Shown here piece by piece: positions 6,957 to 12,913 of a stretch of DNA of 12,913 nucleotides (within the stretch, counting starts at the first letter, position 1; each line of letters opens with the position of its first letter). The stretch comes from JBOHBN01 sp050698355 (lineage in GTDB: Bacteria; Actinomycetota; Actinomycetes; Streptosporangiales; WHST01). The notes below the pieces were generated by a model. It did not search any database, was not told the DNA's origin, and was given only the letters and a program-made list of their open reading frames with translations. The DNA lies in the NCBI GenBank assembly GCA_050698355.1, contig JBOHBN010000224.1, forward strand, positions 1 to 12,913, read 5' to 3'. Position numbers and translations under genes: made by a program.

Positions 6957-8173
6957 GCGAGCGTCAGCGAGCGAACCATAAGCCGAGCAAAGGCCCCCTC
7001 GCCGGCCTGCGCGTGCTGGACCTCTCCCGGCTCGTCGCGGGCAACCAGCTGACCATGCTGCTCGGCGACTTCGGCGCCGACGTCGTAAAGGTGGAGCAGC
7101 CGGGCAAGGGCGACCCGCTGCGGCACTGGACCGTCGGCGGGCGGGAGCTGCACTGGAAGGTGTACGGCCGCAACAAGCGGAGCGTGGCGCTCGACCTCAA
7201 GCAGCAGAAGGCGAAGCAACTGCTCCTGCGCCTGGTCGAGGGCTCGGACGTATTGGTGGAGAGCTTCCGGCCCGGCACGCTGGAACGCCTGGGCTTCGAC
7301 CCCGAGACGCTGCACCGGCACAATCCCGAGCTGGTGATCGTGCGCATCTCCGGTTGGGGCCAGACGGGCTCGTTCGCCCAGAAACCGGGGTTCGGCACGC
7401 TGATCGAGGCGATGTCGGGCTTCGCCGCCATGAACGGCTTCGCGGACCGGGAGCCGGTACTCCCGCCGGGCGCCCTTGCCGACATGGTCGCGGGCGCGTA
7501 CGGGGCGTTCGCGGTGCTCGCGGCGCAGCGGCAGGCGGCGAGCACGGGCACGGGGCAGGTCATCGACCTGTCGCTGTTCGAGCCGCTGTTCTCGATACTC
7601 GGCCCGATGGCGGCGTCGTACCGGCTCACCGGCGAGGTGCCGAGCCGTACCGGCAGCCGGTCGCACACCACCGCACCGCGCAACGTGTACCAGTGCAGCG
7701 ACGGCGAGTGGCTGGCGCTCTCGGGGTCGATGCAGACCATGACCGAGCGCCTGTTCAAGACGATCGGTCGCGCGGAGCTGATCGACGATCCCCGCTTCTG
7801 CGACAACACCGCGCGGCTTCGTCACGTCGAGGAGCTGGACGCGATACTCGCCGACCACTTCGCCCGGCACACGCTGGAGGAGAACCTCGCGGAGATGGAG
7901 CTTGCGGGTGTCACGGTTGCGCCGGTGTCGGACATCAGCAAGCTGATCGACAGCGAGTACTTCGCGAGCCGGCAGATCGTCGTCGACGGCCCGGACGCCG
8001 ACGGGCCCGAGCCCGTACCGATGCACGACGTGGTGCCGCGGATGACCGAAACGCCCGGGCGGATCCGGGCGGCCGCGCCGCGGCTGGGCGAGCACACCCG
8101 CGCGATCCTCTCGTCGGTGGTCTCGGCCGAGGAGTGGGAAGCGCTACTAGAGGAAGGTGCGGTGGAAGCATGA
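6953..8173 (+). CDS. Class III CoA-transferase (CaiB/BaiF/formyl-CoA transferase family)
   Basis: A 406-residue enzyme that moves CoA from a donor thioester such as succinyl-CoA to a free carboxylic acid. The family N-terminus PLAGLRVLDLSRLVAGNQ (15-32) is followed by the FGADVVKVEQP segment (40-50), YGRNKRSVALDL (71-82), and the aspartate D177 in GALADMVAGAYGAF. D177 matches the family's catalytic Asp, which forms the enzyme-CoA anhydride/thioester. TGTGQVIDLSLFE (198-210) is also characteristic. Length and motifs are complete. The start is GTG 6953, with GAGGAG about 8 bp upstream and a GTGA overlap with the ATPase stop. The stop overlaps the lyase start as ATGA. Because the next gene is a CitE-like lyase, the acceptor is likely a hydroxy-acid such as malate or citramalate. 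The exact acid is not determinable from sequence. Confidence 0.94.
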   Translation: MSERQRANHKPSKGPLAGLRVLDLSRLVAGNQLTMLLGDFGADVVKVEQPGKGDPLRHWTVGGRELHWKVYGRNKRSVALDLKQQKAKQLLLRLVEGSDVLVESFRPGTLERLGFDPETLHRHNPELVIVRISGWGQTGSFAQKPGFGTLIEAMSGFAAMNGFADREPVLPPGALADMVAGAYGAFAVLAAQRQAASTGTGQVIDLSLFEPLFSILGPMAASYRLTGEVPSRTGSRSHTTAPRNVYQCSDGEWLALSGSMQTMTERLFKTIGRAELIDDPRFCDNTARLRHVEELDAILADHFARHTLEENLAEMELAGVTVAPVSDISKLIDSEYFASRQIVVDGPDADGPEPVPMHDVVPRMTETPGRIRAAAPRLGEHTRAILSSVVSAEEWEALLEEGAVEA

Positions 8174-9063
8174 GCTCGGATGGCACCGTCGGCGCGACCC
8201 CGTTCTGGCGTTCGCTGCTCTACGTCCCGGTGATCTCGTCGCGCTTCGTCGACAAGGCGCACACCCGCGGCGCGGATGCGATCCAGCTCGATCTGGAAGA
8301 CAGCGTTCCCGCGGGAGAGAAGGAACGCGCGCGGCAGCTGCTGCCCGGCGCCGTCGACCAGCTCGAGGGCTTGGGCTGCGACGTCGTCGTGCGGGTCAAC
8401 CGCCCCTGGCGGCTCGCGGTGCGCGATCTGGAGGCGGCGGTCCGCCCCGGCGTGCGCGCGCTCGCCCTGCCCAAGGTCGGCAGCGCCGACCACGTCCGCG
8501 CCATCGACGAGATCATGGCCGAGCTGGAGCAGGCCGCCGGCCTTTCGGTCGGTGCCATCAGGGTGATCGCGATGGTGGAGACCACCGATGGCCTGTTCCA
8601 GCTGCGCGACATCGCCGGCGCGTGCCCCCGGGTCATGGCACTCAACCTCGGGTCGGAGGACTTCGCCACGTCCGCGGGCGTCTCACCGGAACCGGACCTG
8701 CTCGCGGTCCCGAACCAGCTGACCGTGTACGCCGCGCGCGCCGCCGGCATACTCCCGCTGGGCCTCGTCAGCACCGTGGCCAGCTACCAGGACGAGGACG
8801 CCTTCCGGGAGGTCGCACGCCAGTCGCGGCGGGTCGGCTTCGTCGGCGCCAGCGCGATCCACCCCAAGCAGGTGACCATCATCAACGAGGAGTTCTCGCT
8901 GTCCGAGGCGGAAGTCGACCGGGCGCGGCGCCTCGTCTCCGCGTACGAGGCCGCGCTCGCCGACGGCACCGGCGCAATCGAGTTCGAGGGCACCATGGTC
9001 GACGAGCCTGTCGCCCAGCGCGCCCGGGCGCTGCTCGCCAGGCGCGAGGCCACCACCCGGTGA
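8170..9063 (+). CDS. CitE/HpcH-type acyl-CoA lyase (malyl/citramalyl-CoA lyase-like)
   Basis: A 297-residue TIM-barrel protein of the CitE-like family. Visible motifs are RSLLYVPVISSRF (14-26), the acidic LDLEDSVP (40-47), the CoA/substrate-binding RVN (75-77), the Mg2+ ligands E137 (AMVETTDG) and D164 (LGSEDF), the AIHPKQV loop (229-235) and the C-terminal GTMVDEPV (274-281). The conserved Asp of that last motif is normally supplied to the neighbouring subunit's active site. Relatives cleave 3-hydroxy-acyl-CoAs such as malyl-CoA or citramalyl-CoA to acetyl-CoA and a 2-oxo acid. Some relatives are thioesterases instead, and that cannot be excluded. The ATGA overlap with the CoA-transferase implies the two enzymes act in sequence. 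AGGAAGG lies about 12 bp upstream of the start. Confidence 0.92.
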   Translation: MSSDGTVGATPFWRSLLYVPVISSRFVDKAHTRGADAIQLDLEDSVPAGEKERARQLLPGAVDQLEGLGCDVVVRVNRPWRLAVRDLEAAVRPGVRALALPKVGSADHVRAIDEIMAELEQAAGLSVGAIRVIAMVETTDGLFQLRDIAGACPRVMALNLGSEDFATSAGVSPEPDLLAVPNQLTVYAARAAGILPLGLVSTVASYQDEDAFREVARQSRRVGFVGASAIHPKQVTIINEEFSLSEAEVDRARRLVSAYEAALADGTGAIEFEGTMVDEPVAQRARALLARREATTR

Positions 9064-9076
9064 TGAGCCGGTCCGC

Positions 9077-9150
9077 AGATCAAGATCCGTTCCGCGTGGC
9101 CGCAGCGCGCAGGTTTCTGCGCGATCGGGCCGGAAGAAACAGATCTTGAT
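9077..9150. repeat. Long imperfect inverted repeat between convergent genes; likely bidirectional terminator or small palindromic repeat
   Basis: The 92-bp gap between the lyase stop and the efflux gene stop is almost filled by a foldable segment. The outer arms ATCAAGATC (9079-9087) and GATCTTGAT (9142-9150) are perfectly complementary. The centre is a 7-bp stem CGCGCAG/CTGCGCG (9106-9112 and 9117-9123) with loop GTTT. GGCC (9098-9101) can also pair with GGCC at 9128-9131. Its place between convergent genes fits a two-way terminator. Flanked by AAGATC-type arms, it could also be a member of a dispersed palindromic element family. Confidence 0.5.
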
Positions 9151-9155
9151 AGCCC

Positions 9156-10637
9156 CTACTGGGCTTGCGCTGCTTCCGTACGCGTGCAGGGGTGCTGGCA
9201 GGCCTGGTTGACCGCGGGCAGGGTGTGCGTGCGGACGGGCGTGACCCGGTCAACGGTCATGGCGGCGACCAAACCGCCGAGGCCGCACAGGGCCGCGGAG
9301 ATGAACATGGCGGTGGCGAACCCATCGCCGAGCGAGCCGCCGCTGGTGTCGAGCCCGGCCGCGAGGGGCAGGACCGCGACGGCGAGCAGCCCCGCGAGCC
9401 GGGAGATCGCGTTGTTCGCGCCGGACGCGGCACCCACGTGGTGCTCGTCCACGGCAGCGAGGACGGCCGAGGTCAGCGGCGCGACCGTGATGGCGAGGCC
9501 GAACCCGAACACCACCACGCCGGGAAACACCCCGCCGAGGTAGGACGCGCCCGGCCTGGCCAGCGAGAGCAGCGCGAGCCCCGCGCCCGCCACGAGCGGT
9601 CCGACCGTCATCGGCAACCGCGGGCCGGTGCGCTGCGCGAGACCGCCGATCCGGCCGGACAGCAGCAGCATGATCACCGTGATGGGAAGCGTGGCCAGGC
9701 CCGCGTAGATCGCGGAGTAGCCCATCGACAGCTGCAGCTGCAGCGTCAGCAGGAACAGCGCGCCGCCCAGCGCCGCGTATACCGTCAGCGTGGCCACGTT
9801 CGCGCCGACGAACTGCGCCGAGCGGAACAGCACAAGCGGCAGCAACGGCACCCGCTGCCGGCGCTCGATGAACGGGAACGCGACCAGCGCGATCGCGCCG
9901 ATGACGATCGCGGCCACCGGCAACGCCGTCCAGCCGTGCGCCGGGCCCTGGATCAACGCGAACACGACTCCGGCCAGGCCGATCGTGATGCTCGCCGCGC
10001 CGACGAGGTCGGGACGACCGGTCGCGCTGTCGTCCCTGCTCTCCGGCACGTACCGCAGCGTCGCGGCGACCGCGGCCGCGGCGAGCGGCACGTTGATGAA
10101 GAACACCAGCCGCCACGACACCGCCTCGACCAGCCAACCACCCACGAACGGGCCGATCGCCGAGGCGACACCGGTGAGCCCGGCCCACGTGCCGATCGCG
10201 CGGCCGCGATCCTCCGCGCGGATGGTGGCGTCGATCATCGCGAGGCTGCCCGGCACCAGGAGCGCACCGCCGATACCCTGCCCGAGCCGGGCCACGATCA
10301 GTGCCGGCCCGCTCGGCGCGAGGCCGCACGCCAGCGACGCCACCGTGAACACTGCCAGACCGAGTACGAACAAGCGGCGCCGTCCGTACCGGTCGCCGAG
10401 CGCGCCGCCGAGCAACAGCAAGGCGCTCAGCGTCAGCAGGTACCCGTCCAGCACCCACTGCAGCACCGCGAACCCACCGCCCAGGTCCCGGCCGATGGTC
10501 GGCAACGCGACGTTGACCACAGACCCGTCGAGGAACGCCACACCCGACCCGAGGATCGCCGCGACGATCAGGCCCCGGCCCTCGGGAGAGGCGAACGCGA
10601 CCCCTGCTGGAGCGCTGCGCTCGGACGGTTCGCTCAT
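9156..10637 (-). CDS. MFS efflux transporter, DHA2 family (QacA/EmrB-like, 14 TM)
   Basis: A 493-residue inner-membrane drug/proton antiporter. Family motifs are in order: LDGSVVNVALPTI (36-48), motif A GDRYGRRRLF (81-90), motif B RLGQGIGGALLVPG (117-130), and the motif C antiporter signature GVASAIGPFVGGWL soon after. Hydrophobic segments continue to the C-terminus in a pattern consistent with 14 helices. It should export an organic, often lipophilic or quinone-like, compound. ATG 10637 is preferred because GAAGG lies 5 bp upstream; TTG 10649 is in frame but poor. The gene follows the thioredoxin gene on the same strand, with a perfect inverted repeat between them. No dedicated regulator gene is next to it. 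Confidence 0.93.
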   Translation of the reverse strand: MSEPSERSAPAGVAFASPEGRGLIVAAILGSGVAFLDGSVVNVALPTIGRDLGGGFAVLQWVLDGYLLTLSALLLLGGALGDRYGRRRLFVLGLAVFTVASLACGLAPSGPALIVARLGQGIGGALLVPGSLAMIDATIRAEDRGRAIGTWAGLTGVASAIGPFVGGWLVEAVSWRLVFFINVPLAAAAVAATLRYVPESRDDSATGRPDLVGAASITIGLAGVVFALIQGPAHGWTALPVAAIVIGAIALVAFPFIERRQRVPLLPLVLFRSAQFVGANVATLTVYAALGGALFLLTLQLQLSMGYSAIYAGLATLPITVIMLLLSGRIGGLAQRTGPRLPMTVGPLVAGAGLALLSLARPGASYLGGVFPGVVVFGFGLAITVAPLTSAVLAAVDEHHVGAASGANNAISRLAGLLAVAVLPLAAGLDTSGGSLGDGFATAMFISAALCGLGGLVAAMTVDRVTPVRTHTLPAVNQACQHPCTRTEAAQAQ

Positions 10638-10656
10638 GCCGACCTTCAATCAGACA

Positions 10657-10687
10657 GGTCGGTAGTGCCGATACGGCACTACCGACC
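10657..10687 (-). terminator. Perfect 14-bp inverted repeat between thioredoxin and efflux genes (terminator or operator)
   Basis: The arms GGTCGGTAGTGCCG (10657-10670) and CGGCACTACCGACC (10674-10687) are exact reverse complements around the 3-base loop ATA. On the minus strand the hairpin begins 27 bases after the thioredoxin stop and ends 19 bases before the efflux start codon. No T-run follows, which is common for actinobacterial terminators. The alternative is a regulator-binding site for the efflux gene. The palindrome is seen directly; its role is inferred. Confidence 0.55.
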
Positions 10688-10714
10688 CTTGGTACCCCTA
10701 TGCGCGAGCCGGTA

Positions 10715-11080
10715 TCAAGCGGCCCGTCCCTCGCCATCGGTCGGCTCGTCGACGTCGTCCGGCAGCGCCCGGGTCTTGTTGATCAGCTGCTGCAGCGCCG
10801 GCTCTGGTAGCGCACCCGGCTGGGCGTACTCCAGGACCCTGTTACGGATCACCGCAACGGTCGGGATCGCGCTGACGTGGAACCGCGCGGCAAGCTCGGC
10901 CTGCCCCTCGGTGTCGACCTTGCCGAACGTGATGTCAGGGTGTTGCTCGGCGACGCGCTCGTAGATCGGCGCGAACATCCGACACGGGCCGCACCAGCTC
11001 GCCCAGAAATCGATCAACACGATCTGGTTGCCGGACACGACCTCGTCGAAGTTTTCGCTGGTCAGTTCGACGGTAGCCAT
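10715..11080 (-). CDS. trxA: Thioredoxin
   Basis: A 121-residue thiol-disulfide oxidoreductase of the cytoplasm. The active site FWASWCGPC gives the redox pair C30 and C33. The buried acid is D24 in LIDFWA, and the cis-proline is P73 in SAIPT, so the fold is complete. The protein ends with an acidic tail of roughly 14 residues beyond the normal thioredoxin end. It reduces disulfides in target proteins using thioredoxin reductase, which is not in this window. ATG 11080 is chosen because GGAGGAG lies 7 bp upstream; the open frame continues upstream but has no homology. A SigR/SigH promoter precedes it at 11124-11150, predicting induction by disulfide stress. Whether 'trxA' is the correct paralogue name is uncertain. 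Confidence 0.94.
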   Translation of the reverse strand: MATVELTSENFDEVVSGNQIVLIDFWASWCGPCRMFAPIYERVAEQHPDITFGKVDTEGQAELAARFHVSAIPTVAVIRNRVLEYAQPGALPEPALQQLINKTRALPDDVDEPTDGEGRAA

Positions 11081-11123
11081 GCTTGTCTCCTCCACGACTT
11101 TGCTCGACATACCCAGGCGGGGT

Positions 11124-11150
11124 AACGACCGGGGGCTGGCTGCCATTCCC
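11124..11150 (-). promoter_or_regulatory. SigR/SigH-type thiol-stress promoter of the thioredoxin gene
   Basis: Reading the minus strand, GGGAAT (11150-11145) is followed by 17 bases and then CGTT (11127-11124). In Streptomyces notation this is GGAAT-N18-GTT. Both forms are exact matches to the published consensus of the ECF sigma factor SigR (Streptomyces) and SigH (mycobacteria), which respond to disulfide and electrophile stress. The predicted transcript starts about 7-10 bases after CGTT, giving a leader of roughly 35 bases to ATG 11080. Thioredoxin genes are well-known members of this regulon. Confidence 0.82.
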
Positions 11151-11181
11151 AAGTGAGTGGTGGTCAACCGGATCGTTCGCC

Positions 11182-11832
11182 TCAGGGGAGCGGGTCGGTG
11201 CTGGTAACGGCACGAAGGGTACGCAGCCAGGCGGCGGCGCGGTCGAGGCTGCCCCGATCGATGTCGTGGCCGCCGGGGTGCCAGTGCAGCTCGACCGCCG
11301 CTCCACGCTCGGTCAGCTGGGCGGCGAGGCGTTCGGCCTGCTCGGCCGGCGCGATCGGGTCGGCCCGCCCGGCGCCGAGGAAGACCGCCACCCGGGACAG
11401 GTCCACCCGCGGCGGATCGGGTAGCGGGACCATCGCGGCGAAGAGCACCGCCGCCCGAAGCAGGTCCGGGTGGCGGAACAGCAGGGATGAGGCGACGTTG
11501 GCGCCGTTGGAGAAGCCGACGACCACCATGCGGGTGGCGTCCAAGCGGTAGTGCTGCACGGCGGCGGTGACGAAGCCGGCGAGCTGATCGGTACGGACAC
11601 GGAGGTCGCCCGCGTCGAAGACGCCCTCGGCGTGGCGGCGGAACCAGCGGTTCGCGCCCTGTTCGGACACCTGGCCGCGGGGGGAGAGCAGCGCTGCCCG
11701 CTGGTCGAGGGCACGGCCGAGGTCGAGCAGGTCGTACTCGTCGCCACCCGTACCGTGCAAGAGCAGCAGGGTGGGCGCGTCCTCCGTACGGGCGGGCTCG
11801 AACCGGTGGGCGAAGTCCTCGACGGCCGCCAT
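11182..11832 (-). CDS. Alpha/beta hydrolase, carboxylesterase/phospholipase family (MhqD-like)
   Basis: A 216-residue serine hydrolase with a complete triad. The oxyanion-loop segment is LLHGTGGDE (24-32), the nucleophile elbow is GFSNGA (Ser108), the acid is D158 in AGRADPI and the base is H189 in PGGHD. The length fits the small esterase/phospholipase group that includes Bacillus MhqD. The gene starts only 5 bp after the stop of the ring-cleaving dioxygenase on the same strand, so the two are likely co-translated. This pairing mirrors mhqO-mhqD. The hydrolase probably acts on an ester or ring-cleavage product, but its substrate is not known. The start is ATG 11832; the frame remains open upstream into the dioxygenase but that part is not homologous. 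Confidence 0.9.
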   Translation of the reverse strand: MAAVEDFAHRFEPARTEDAPTLLLLHGTGGDEYDLLDLGRALDQRAALLSPRGQVSEQGANRWFRRHAEGVFDAGDLRVRTDQLAGFVTAAVQHYRLDATRMVVVGFSNGANVASSLLFRHPDLLRAAVLFAAMVPLPDPPRVDLSRVAVFLGAGRADPIAPAEQAERLAAQLTERGAAVELHWHPGGHDIDRGSLDRAAAWLRTLRAVTSTDPLP

Positions 11833-11837
11833 ATCGC

Positions 11838-12818
11838 TTACTCGCTTCGCCGCGGGATGGTGATCTCCTCGTCGGGGCCCGGGATCTTCAGCGTCGGCAA
11901 CCCCTGCTCGATCTGCTCCCGCGAGGGCTCGAGCCACGGCGGCAGCCGCAGCGTACGGCCGAGACGCATCAGCGGCTCGTCGGTCGTGAACCCCGGCGGG
12001 TCGGTGGCGATCTCCAGCAGCACGCCGCCGGGCTCGCGGAAGTAGATGGATTGGAAGTACTGGCGGTCCATCACCGGGGTGACGTTCAACCGCTCGCCAA
12101 GCAGCGTCTCGCGCCACGCGAGCTGCTCGTCGCCGGTGGGGGTACGCCAGGCGATGTGGTGCACCGTACCGGCGGCGACCAAACCCGCCGGGGACTCCGG
12201 CGAGCACACGACGTCCACCACCGCGCCCGCACCGCCGTCACCGGTCGCGAACCGGAACCGCGCGCCCTCCTCGTCGACCAGTCGCATCCCGAGCGTGTCG
12301 GTGAGCAGGCCAGCGGTGTGCTCGTAGCCGGCCTCGGTGAGCGCGATGGAGTGCAGCCCGCGGATCGCGTGCTCGGCCGGGATCGGACCGTCCTCCCACG
12401 GTGGCCGGTCGTCGGCTTCGGCGTGGGCGGCCAGCTCGAGCTGCAGCCCGTCCGGGTCGTAGACCACCAGCGCCTCCTCGGCGCCGCGGGTGGTGGGCGC
12501 GTCGGGGCTGAGCCCGATGCTCTCCAGGTGCTGCCGCCACCACCCGACCGAACCCTGCGGGACCGAGAACGCCACCGTCGTCGCCTGCCCGGCGCCGCGG
12601 CGGCCCCGCGGCGCCCCCGGCCACGGGAAGAAAGTGATCAACGTGCCGGGCGCACCCGCCTCGGTGCCGTAGTACAGGTGATAGGTGCCTGGATCGTCGA
12701 AGTTGACCGTGGTCTTCACCAGCCGCAACCCCAGCGCCGTGTAGTAGAAGTCGGCGTTGGCCTGCGGCTCGGTCGCGATCGCGGTTACGTGGTGCAGCCC
12801 GGTCGGCGGCGTCGGCAT
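11838..12818 (-). CDS. Ring-cleaving dioxygenase, two-domain VOC/glyoxalase superfamily (MhqO/MhqA-like)
   Basis: A 326-residue protein with two vicinal-oxygen-chelate halves. The first half, about residues 5-130, opens with GLHHVTAIA, continues with NADFYYTALGLRLVKTTVNF (21-40) and YHLYYG, and closes with DPDGLQLELA. The second half, about 150-275, opens with GLHSIAL and has VHHIAWRTP (219-227) and GVLLEIATDPPGF (265-277). The metal site probably uses H9 or H10, H220 or H221 and E269, as in extradiol-type enzymes. Relatives such as Bacillus MhqO and MhqA give resistance to hydroquinones and quinones by ring cleavage. ATG 12818 has GGAGGG about 7 bp upstream. It forms an operon with the downstream hydrolase, and a long inverted repeat lies 55 bp upstream of its start. 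Confidence 0.92.
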   Translation of the reverse strand: MPTPPTGLHHVTAIATEPQANADFYYTALGLRLVKTTVNFDDPGTYHLYYGTEAGAPGTLITFFPWPGAPRGRRGAGQATTVAFSVPQGSVGWWRQHLESIGLSPDAPTTRGAEEALVVYDPDGLQLELAAHAEADDRPPWEDGPIPAEHAIRGLHSIALTEAGYEHTAGLLTDTLGMRLVDEEGARFRFATGDGGAGAVVDVVCSPESPAGLVAAGTVHHIAWRTPTGDEQLAWRETLLGERLNVTPVMDRQYFQSIYFREPGGVLLEIATDPPGFTTDEPLMRLGRTLRLPPWLEPSREQIEQGLPTLKIPGPDEEITIPRRSE

Positions 12819-12873
12819 GATGACCCTCCCTCACTACCGCGGTTGGTTCAGCATCCCTCGCCGCTGCCGATGT

Positions 12874-12913
12874 GTCAGTAGCTCAGCCCGCCATAGCGAG
12901 CTGAGCTACTGAC
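12874..12913. repeat. Large inverted repeat upstream of the dioxygenase gene, reaching the window edge
   Basis: The arms GTCAGTAGCTCAGC (12874-12887) and GCTGAGCTACTGAC (12900-12913) are a perfect 14-bp match. Inside them, CGC and GCG form three more pairs around the loop CATA, after one mismatched pair. The repeat ends exactly at the last base, so it may extend beyond. It could be a terminator for a gene outside the window or an operator for the dioxygenase-hydrolase operon. Its outer arm GTCAGTAG resembles GTCGGTAG in the repeat at 10657-10687. Confidence 0.55.

Noticed and set aside
9165..10964. A 599-codon open frame on the plus strand opposite the efflux and thioredoxin genes
   Set aside because: Its translation is a low-complexity Arg/Gln/Asp-rich string without any family motif, typical of antisense frames in GC-rich DNA. 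The minus-strand genes carry complete motifs.
11081..11167. Upstream extension of the thioredoxin frame to ATG/GTG codons near 11110-11167
   Set aside because: It would start translation inside or upstream of the SigR promoter. ATG 11080 has a strong GGAGGAG ribosome binding site and matches the usual thioredoxin N-terminus.
11833..12207. Upstream extension of the alpha/beta hydrolase frame
   Set aside because: It overlaps the dioxygenase C-terminus in another frame. The hydrolase family begins near ATG 11832, and a 5-bp gap between the two genes is normal.
1..12913. Search for CRISPR arrays, tRNA or rRNA genes, insertion sequences, toxin-antitoxin pairs and riboswitches
   Set aside because: No evenly spaced direct repeats, tRNA cloverleaf signatures, transposase motifs or recognisable riboswitch cores were seen by eye. 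A covariance-model scan (Infernal with Rfam) would be the decisive test.

Overview
The window is high-GC DNA with frequent GTG starts, Tat-type lipoprotein export, short 4-8 nt overlaps between operon genes and a SigR/SigH-type promoter. Together these indicate an actinomycete (Actinomycetota); I cannot name a genus from the sequence alone. All coding regions look intact except the leftmost gene, which is cut by the window edge. I see no transposase, integrase, tRNA, rRNA or CRISPR array.

Left block (1-2129): a truncated S51 (peptidase E-like) serine peptidase on the minus strand, then on the plus strand a small class I SAM-dependent methyltransferase and a full PepE-type alpha-aspartyl dipeptidase. 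Two different members of the S51 family therefore flank one methyltransferase.

Central block (2154-9063): a GntR/FCD regulator on the minus strand diverges from a tightly packed five-gene plus-strand operon. The operon encodes a Tat-exported solute-binding lipoprotein, a fused two-domain ABC permease, an ABC ATPase, a class III (CaiB/Frc-type) CoA-transferase and a CitE/HpcH-type lyase. The 77-bp divergent region holds an AT-rich patch with a good -35/-10 pair overlapped by a palindrome. The simplest reading is import of a hydroxy-carboxylic acid, activation to its CoA thioester, and retro-Claisen cleavage to acetyl-CoA (or propionyl-CoA) and a 2-oxo acid. The GntR protein would be the local sensor. 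The substrate cannot be read from the sequence; malate, citramalate and related acids are candidates.

Right block (9156-12913), all on the minus strand: a DHA2-type (QacA/EmrB-like) efflux transporter, a thioredoxin, an alpha/beta hydrolase and a two-domain VOC ring-cleaving dioxygenase. The last two resemble the MhqD/MhqO pair of quinone detoxification. The thioredoxin gene has an exact SigR/SigH promoter (GGGAAT-N17-CGTT). The block reads as a thiol/electrophile defence cluster. Two long, perfect-armed inverted repeats lie in its intergenic regions, one between thioredoxin and the efflux gene and one at the right window edge upstream of the dioxygenase; they share the outer arm GTCrGTAG.
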